This document shows positions 5,740 through 10,568 of a stretch of DNA of 10,568 nucleotides, in pieces. Under the pieces are notes generated by a model. The model worked only from the letters and a program-made list of their open reading frames with translations. It ran no database searches and was not told where the DNA came from. This DNA is from Gemmatimonadaceae bacterium (GTDB taxonomy: Bacteria; Gemmatimonadota; Gemmatimonadetes; Gemmatimonadales; Gemmatimonadaceae): assembly GCA_014379705.1 (NCBI GenBank), contig JACMLI010000386.1, positions 1 through 10,568 on the forward strand, read 5' to 3'. Position numbers and translations under genes: made by a program. Every line of letters begins with the position of its first letter. Within the stretch, counting starts at the first letter, position 1.

Positions 5740-8700
5740 ATGAAAGTGCTCGGTCTCCGGGTCGCATTGCTGGTCGCCCTCCTGACAGCCATCCCCGTCG
5801 GCGCGCAGACGGTGGACGTCATCCGTGGACGCGTCACGAGCCCGGAGCGGCAACCCGTTGAAGGAGTTGAGGTTACGGTCACGACGCTGTCCGGCAACGT
5901 CAGCCGGACCGCTCGCACCGACCGCGGCGGACGATACATGGTCACCTTCCCCGGCGGCGATGGCGACTACTTCGTCTCCTTCCGATCCCTGGGCTACGGC
6001 CCTCGCCGATACCAGGTGAAGCGTGTGGCCGACGAGGACATCCTCGTCGCCGATGCCACCCTCGAGCGTACCGCGGCCACCCTCGGTGAGGTGCGGGTAA
6101 CTGCCCCTCGTGACCGCGTGGGGAGGAACGACGCCAACCAGGACGTCAGCGGTACCGACCGATCCGTGAACGCCGCCGCCGTTTCGGCAGCGCAGCAGGG
6201 CGACCTCGCCGCCATGGCGGCCACGACGCCGGGCGTGCTCTACGTCCCCGGCCAGGACGGCGACCCGTCCGGCTTTTCCGTGTTGGGACTCTCCACCGAC
6301 CAGAACTCCACCACCCTCAACGGCCAGAACTTCAGCGGCTCCGACCTGCCCCGCGACGCGATGGTCTCGGGATCGCTCGCGACCTCGCCTTACGACGTGT
6401 CGCGCGGCGGGTTCAGCGGGGGCAACCTGAACCTCCGCACCCGATCGGGCACGAACTTCAAGATGCGCACGTCGAGCCTCAACCTCGACTCCCCATCGCT
6501 CCAGTGGACCGACCCCGCCGCGAGCGCGCTCGGGCAGCAGTACTCGAACGCGTCGTTAGGTGGTCTCGTCTCCGGGCCGGTCAGGTACAACGCCGCGTTC
6601 TACTCCGCCTCCTACCAGCTCGGCCGTCGCTCCAGCGACTACCAGAACCTGCTCAACACCAGCGCGCTCGGCCTGCAGACCTCGGGGCTCTCGGCGGACT
6701 CGGTCTCGCGCCTGCTCAGCATCGTGTCAACACTTGGCATCCCGTCGACCGTCGCCGGTTTGCCCTCGGACCGGTTGAGCGACCAGGGCTCGCTGCTCGG
6801 CGCGCTCGACTTCGCGCCGCCGTCATCGCGCGCCGGATCGGCATTCAACGTCACGGCGAATGGCTCGTGGAATCGCACGAACCCACTGGGCGGGCAGATC
6901 ACCGAGCTCCCCGCGCACAGCGGAAAGCGCACGAACTGGAACGCGGGGTTGCAGGGCAGGCACTCGACGTATTTCGGCTTCGGGGCGCTGAGCGAAACGG
7001 TCCTCGGGATCACCGGATCGCGCAACACCTCCGACCCGTACCTCGCGCTACCCAGTGGCACCGTGCGCATGTCGTCGGCACTGGACGACGGCACGAATGG
7101 GTTGCGCAACGTCACCTTCGGCGGGAGCCCGACCCTCGATATCACCACCGGCAACACGAGCATCTCGCTGAACAACCAGATGTCGTGGTTCTCGGAGAAC
7201 AACAAGCACCGCCTCAAGCTCTCCACCGAGCTGCGTCGCGACGCGTACGACCTCGACCAGAGCATCAACCAGCTCGGCAGCTTCTTCTTCAACTCGTTAG
7301 GCGACCTCGAGGCGGGGCGCGCCGGGTCGTACACGCGCCAGCTGTCGCCGCGCCAGCGCGACGCGAGCCAGGTGGTCGGCGCGATCGCCCTCGGCGACTC
7401 CTGGCGCGCGACGTCATCGCTGCAGGTCCAGTACGGCTTCCGCGTCGATGGCAACCTGTTCCCCGACAAGCCGACCTGGAACCCGAAAGTCGAGCAGCTG
7501 TACGGCGTGCGCAACGACGTCGTGCCGAGCGGGGTGTATGTGAGCCCGCGGGTGGGGTTCTCGTGGTCGTACGGGCGCGCCGCGCAGGTCGGTGCGTTCG
7601 AGGGGGCCTTCCGCGGGCCGCGCGCGATCGTGCGGGGTGGCATCGGACTCTTCCAGGGCGTGCCCGGGACGCAGCTCACCGGCCAGGCGATCGACAATAC
7701 GGGCCTCGCCAGTGGACTCCAGCAGCTGAACTGCACCGGGATCGCGGTCCCGAACCCGGCATGGGCGCAGTACCTCGCCGACAACGCGATGATCCCGTCG
7801 GAGTGTGCGGACGGCACGAGCGGGAGCGTCTTCGCGAGCACGGTGCCTAACGTCTCGCTCTTCGCGAAGGACTTCGCCCCGCCGCGTTCCGTGCGCTCGA
7901 ACCTGAGCTGGAGTGGGCCGACGCTCGGCAACCGCTTCACCACGCAGGTCGAGGGCACGTACTCGATGAACCTGAACCAGCAGGGCTTCGTGGACCGCAA
8001 CTTCGTGCCCACGTCGCGCTTTACGGTTGCCTCCGAAGGCGGCCGCCCCGTGTTCGTGGCGCCGACCAGCATCGATCCCGCGACCGGACTCGTCGCGGCG
8101 CGCGATGCGCGCGTGTCGCAGGACTACAACCGCGTCACCGAGCAGCGCTCCGACCTGCGTTCGGAGAGCCGGCAGGTACGGCTTTCCCTCTCCCCCGCGA
8201 CATTCAACACCGGCTACAACTGGAGCCTCGCGTACGTCTACTCCAACGTGCGGGAGCGCGTCCGCGGCTTCAACACCAACACCGTCGGCGACCCGAACCA
8301 GCTGGAGTGGGCGCGGTCGAACTTCGACTCGCGCCACCAGGTGCAGTATTCGCTCTACTACAACGCCTTCGACCTCGTGCGCCTCAGCTGGTTCGGCAAC
8401 GTGCGCTCGGGCACCCCGTTTACGCCGTTGGTGCAGGGCGACGTGAACGGCGACGGCTACCAGAACGACCGCGCGTTCGTCTACGACCCCGCCAGTGCGC
8501 CGGACGCGGACCTGCGCTCCAGCATGCAGTCGCTGCTGGCGACCGCGCCGGACCGCGTGCGCGACTGCCTGGGCTCACAGATCGGGCAGCTCGCCTTGCG
8601 CAACAGCTGCCAGGGCCCGTGGACGCACAGCGCCAACCTCTCGGTCTCGTTCAACCCGCTCAAGGTGCGCATGCCGCAGCGGGCGACGCTGTCGTTCGCC

Positions 8701-9480
8701 GTCTCCAACCCGTTAGGCGCGGCGGACCTGCTCCTGCACGGCAACGACAACCTGCGCGGCTGGGGGCAGACCCCGTTCCCCGACGCGAACCTCCTGCAGG
8801 TCCGCGGCTTCGACGCGTCCACGCAGCGCTTCCGCTATGACGTGAACAAGCGCTTCGGCGCCACCGACCCGCAATTCACCGCCTTCCGCATGCCGGTGAC
8901 GGTCACGGCGATGCTCCGCTTCGACATCGGCCCCACGCGCGAACGCCAGGCGCTGGCGCAGCAGCTCAACCTCGGGCGCAGCATCGAAGGCAACAAGATG
9001 CCCGAGGGCATGCTCAAGGCCATCTATGGTACCGGTGGGGGCCTGATCAATCCCGTGGCGACGATCCTGCGCCAGCAGGACACGCTCAAGCTCACGGGGC
9101 CGCAGGCCGATTCCCTCGCGACGCTCAACCGATGGTACCTGATCCGCCTCGACTCGATCTGGTCACCGATCGCGAAGAAGCTCGCGACGCTCCCGGATCG
9201 CTATGACGAGGGAGACGCCTACGCCGACTACCGCGCTGGCCGCCGAGCCACCGTGGACCTGCTCAAGCACCTCTCGCCGGCCATCAAGGGATTGTTGCAG
9301 GACGACCAGCGGAGGAAGCTCCCCGCGCTCGTCGCGAGCTATCTCGATCCGCGCTACCTCGCGTCCATCCGGTCCGGCACGGCCGGTGGATCGACCGGTG
9401 GCATGGGCTTTCCCGGAAGTGGCATCGCGCTTCCGGCTGGCGGAGGTGGCGCCGGACAGGCCGTCACTATCGTACGTTAG
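5740..9480 (+). CDS. TonB-dependent receptor (Oar-like) with N-terminal carboxypeptidase-regulatory domain and C-terminal helical extension
   Basis: The ATG at 5740 (1246 aa) is chosen because it starts a clear signal peptide, MKVLGLRVALLVALLTAIPVGA (1-22). The frame runs upstream to a GTG at 5698, but those residues would spoil the signal. No Shine-Dalgarno site is visible. Residues about 26-112 match a carboxypeptidase-regulatory beta-sandwich (IRGRVTSPERQPVEGVEV, then DRGGRYMVTFPGGDGDYFVS). Residues about 150-236 are the plug, with TTPGV, STTLNGQNFSGSDLPRD and a closing GGFSGGNLNLRTRSGTN. The barrel follows to about 1066, ending in the strand VTVTAMLRFDIGPT (1053-1066). An extracellular-type loop carries DVNGDGYQND (901-910), a dockerin-like calcium-binding pattern. 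About 180 residues follow the last strand; they include LTGPQ (1118-1122) and LLQDDQRRKLP (1185-1195) and end in a Gly-rich tail. No TonB box or STN domain is evident. It is an outer-membrane importer or surface-binding protein of unknown substrate, probably cotranscribed with the next gene. Confidence 0.93.
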   Translation: MKVLGLRVALLVALLTAIPVGAQTVDVIRGRVTSPERQPVEGVEVTVTTLSGNVSRTARTDRGGRYMVTFPGGDGDYFVSFRSLGYGPRRYQVKRVADEDILVADATLERTAATLGEVRVTAPRDRVGRNDANQDVSGTDRSVNAAAVSAAQQGDLAAMAATTPGVLYVPGQDGDPSGFSVLGLSTDQNSTTLNGQNFSGSDLPRDAMVSGSLATSPYDVSRGGFSGGNLNLRTRSGTNFKMRTSSLNLDSPSLQWTDPAASALGQQYSNASLGGLVSGPVRYNAAFYSASYQLGRRSSDYQNLLNTSALGLQTSGLSADSVSRLLSIVSTLGIPSTVAGLPSDRLSDQGSLLGALDFAPPSSRAGSAFNVTANGSWNRTNPLGGQITELPAHSGKRTNWNAGLQGRHSTYFGFGALSETVLGITGSRNTSDPYLALPSGTVRMSSALDDGTNGLRNVTFGGSPTLDITTGNTSISLNNQMSWFSENNKHRLKLSTELRRDAYDLDQSINQLGSFFFNSLGDLEAGRAGSYTRQLSPRQRDASQVVGAIALGDSWRATSSLQVQYGFRVDGNLFPDKPTWNPKVEQLYGVRNDVVPSGVYVSPRVGFSWSYGRAAQVGAFEGAFRGPRAIVRGGIGLFQGVPGTQLTGQAIDNTGLASGLQQLNCTGIAVPNPAWAQYLADNAMIPSECADGTSGSVFASTVPNVSLFAKDFAPPRSVRSNLSWSGPTLGNRFTTQVEGTYSMNLNQQGFVDRNFVPTSRFTVASEGGRPVFVAPTSIDPATGLVAARDARVSQDYNRVTEQRSDLRSESRQVRLSLSPATFNTGYNWSLAYVYSNVRERVRGFNTNTVGDPNQLEWARSNFDSRHQVQYSLYYNAFDLVRLSWFGNVRSGTPFTPLVQGDVNGDGYQNDRAFVYDPASAPDADLRSSMQSLLATAPDRVRDCLGSQIGQLALRNSCQGPWTHSANLSVSFNPLKVRMPQRATLSFAVSNPLGAADLLLHGNDNLRGWGQTPFPDANLLQVRGFDASTQRFRYDVNKRFGATDPQFTAFRMPVTVTAMLRFDIGPTRERQALAQQLNLGRSIEGNKMPEGMLKAIYGTGGGLINPVATILRQQDTLKLTGPQADSLATLNRWYLIRLDSIWSPIAKKLATLPDRYDEGDAYADYRAGRRATVDLLKHLSPAIKGLLQDDQRRKLPALVASYLDPRYLASIRSGTAGGSTGGMGFPGSGIALPAGGGGAGQAVTIVR

Positions 9481-9519
9481 TCTTCGCTCGCACCACCGAA
9501 CCCAACACCGGACGTGACC

Positions 9520-10568
9520 ATGAAGTATCGCAACTCCCTGATGGGCGCCGCCGTCCTGCTGGCGGCGAGCAGCGCACACGCCGCGGCGCAAGCGGCGACA
9601 GCCGCCAAGCTGCCCCCCGTCCGGCCCCTCGGCGCCGTCGAGCGCACGTCCGTTGAGCTGCTCGGTGCCGTCTCCACCACGCGGGCGCTCTCGGATGGAC
9701 GCGTGCTGGTGAACGACATCATCGGGCGACGCGTGCTGATGTTCGACCCGACGCTGGCGACGTTCACGGTCGTGGCCGATACGACGCCGGCGACGGGGAA
9801 TGCGTACAGCTCACGGTTCGGTGGGCTGATGGCGTACAAGGGCGATTCGTCCCTCTTCATCGACCCGACGTCGCTCTCGATGCTGGTGATCGATTCGAAG
9901 GGGATGATCGGGCGGGTGATGTCGGTCCCGCGGGCTAACGACGCACAGGCCCTGATCGGTGGCCCGAACGGGAACCCCGGGTTCGATGCCCAGGGACGAC
10001 TTGTGTACCGGGCGCCACCGCAGATCCGCTTCGGCGGCCCGGGGGGCCGTCCACCCGAGGGCGCGCAGCGACCGACGGGCAGCGCGATGGTGATGCCGGA
10101 GTTTCCGGATTCGCAGGCGGTGATCCGCGTCGAACTCGCGTCGCGGAAGGTGGACACGGTGGGCTTCCTCAAGGTTCCGCGCCCGAAGATGAACGTCACG
10201 CAGGACAGCGCGGGGCGCATGCAGATGTCGTCGGTGATCAACCCGATGCCCGCGACGGACGACTGGGCGATCCTTGCCGACGGCAGCATCGCCTTCCTGC
10301 GGGGGCTCGACTATCACGTGGACTGGGTGCGTCCGGACGGCTCGCGTGAGTCGTCGGGCAAGCTGCCGTTCCAATGGCGTCACTTGAGCGATTCCGACAA
10401 GGTCGCGTTCATCGACTCGGCGAAGACCGCGATGGAGAAGGTTCGAGCGGCCGCCGTGGCGCGCATGGGCACGCCCGGTCAGGCTGGCGCACCAGGCCCG
10501 ATTCCGATGGCCGGCGCGGAGGCGATGGCCGGCGCGCAGGTGATGGTGTTCCGCAGCGGCGGCCCTCC
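9520..10568 (+). CDS. Secreted beta-propeller-like protein, partial at the right edge
   Basis: The ATG at 9520 opens a frame of 349 codons with no stop before the window ends, so the C-terminus is missing. The signal peptide is MKYRNSLMGAAVLLAASSAHA or a few residues longer, with cleavage near 21-24, so the protein is exported. It shows repeated beta-meander units: LSDGRVLVNDIIGRRVLMFDP (57-77), SLFIDPTSLSMLVIDSKG (111-128), FDAQGRLVYR (155-164) and DWAILADGSIAFLRGLD (248-264). This is the look of a six-bladed propeller of the NHL/6-bladed class (inference from pattern). Residues 315-349 are low-complexity Gly/Ala/Pro/Met, perhaps a loop insert. The gene starts 39 nt after the receptor stop on the same strand with no visible promoter or terminator between, so the two probably form an operon. 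The job may be binding a ligand or surface partner for the receptor. No catalytic residues can be named. No clear ribosome binding site is seen. Confidence 0.88.
   Translation, partial: MKYRNSLMGAAVLLAASSAHAAAQAATAAKLPPVRPLGAVERTSVELLGAVSTTRALSDGRVLVNDIIGRRVLMFDPTLATFTVVADTTPATGNAYSSRFGGLMAYKGDSSLFIDPTSLSMLVIDSKGMIGRVMSVPRANDAQALIGGPNGNPGFDAQGRLVYRAPPQIRFGGPGGRPPEGAQRPTGSAMVMPEFPDSQAVIRVELASRKVDTVGFLKVPRPKMNVTQDSAGRMQMSSVINPMPATDDWAILADGSIAFLRGLDYHVDWVRPDGSRESSGKLPFQWRHLSDSDKVAFIDSAKTAMEKVRAAAVARMGTPGQAGAPGPIPMAGAEAMAGAQVMVFRSGGP

Noticed and set aside
5079..5945. 288-aa minus-strand frame over the lipoprotein and receptor start
   Set aside because: It is Arg/Ser-rich, lacks a start signal, and overlaps two better-supported plus-strand genes and the hairpins.
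6504..7850. 448-aa plus-strand frame overlapping the receptor gene
   Set aside because: It is an extremely Arg/Ala/Pro-rich out-of-frame shadow without fold-like patterning.
6639..8072. 477-aa minus-strand open frame inside the receptor gene
   Set aside because: Its composition is that of the reverse of a GC-rich gene (many Arg, Pro, Ser). It has no recognisable motif, and the plus frame is a clear receptor.
9477..10289. 270-aa minus-strand frame over the propeller gene
   Set aside because: The plus-strand frame has a signal peptide and repeated beta units and stays open to the edge. The minus frame is Ser/Thr/Arg-rich with no motif.

Overview
The window is GC-rich (roughly two thirds G+C by eye). 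Its mix of protein types fits Gemmatimonadota best, with Acidobacteriota as the main alternative: an orphan ADOP/FtsX-type permease, an AfsR/SARP-like BTAD regulator with a TPR tail, and an Oar-like TonB-dependent receptor with an N-terminal carboxypeptidase-regulatory domain. This assignment is inferred from family composition; there is no rRNA or marker gene here. No tRNA, rRNA, CRISPR array, insertion sequence or phage gene was seen.

Layout, left to right. (1) 2-1312 (+): the C-terminal half of an ADOP-type ABC permease, cut by the left edge. (2) 1313-1524: a convergent intergenic gap with several short inverted repeats, including a GGGGTC/GACTC hairpin. (3) 4287-1525 (-): a two-gene operon. 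A BTAD/TPR transcriptional regulator is followed, with stop and start codons almost touching (TGA-GTG-ATG), by an NmrA-like atypical SDR oxidoreductase. Upstream of the regulator lies a pair of heptamer direct repeats with an 11-bp period, the geometry used by SARP-type regulators. (4) 4503-4775 (+): a possible 90-aa hypothetical protein with a strong ribosome binding site, divergent from the regulator. (5) 4905-5441 (+): a small secreted lipoprotein. (6) 5442-5739: a non-coding gap with a perfect 12-bp inverted repeat. (7) 5740-9480 (+): a 1246-aa TonB-dependent receptor with an unusual helical, probably periplasmic C-terminal extension of about 180 aa. (8) 9520 to the right edge (+): a secreted, probably beta-propeller protein starting 39 nt after the receptor, cut by the right edge.

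Two functional units can be argued. The regulator and SDR form an operon that may be autoregulated and may sense or answer a redox or secondary-metabolite cue; the ligand and targets are unknown. The receptor and propeller protein look like an envelope uptake or surface-binding pair; the substrate is unknown. The permease fragment and the lipoprotein look like separate, unrelated genes.

The most unexpected sequence-level signal is the heptamer CGTTAGG, found seven times on the two strands. All five TTA leucine codons found in the annotated genes lie inside it.
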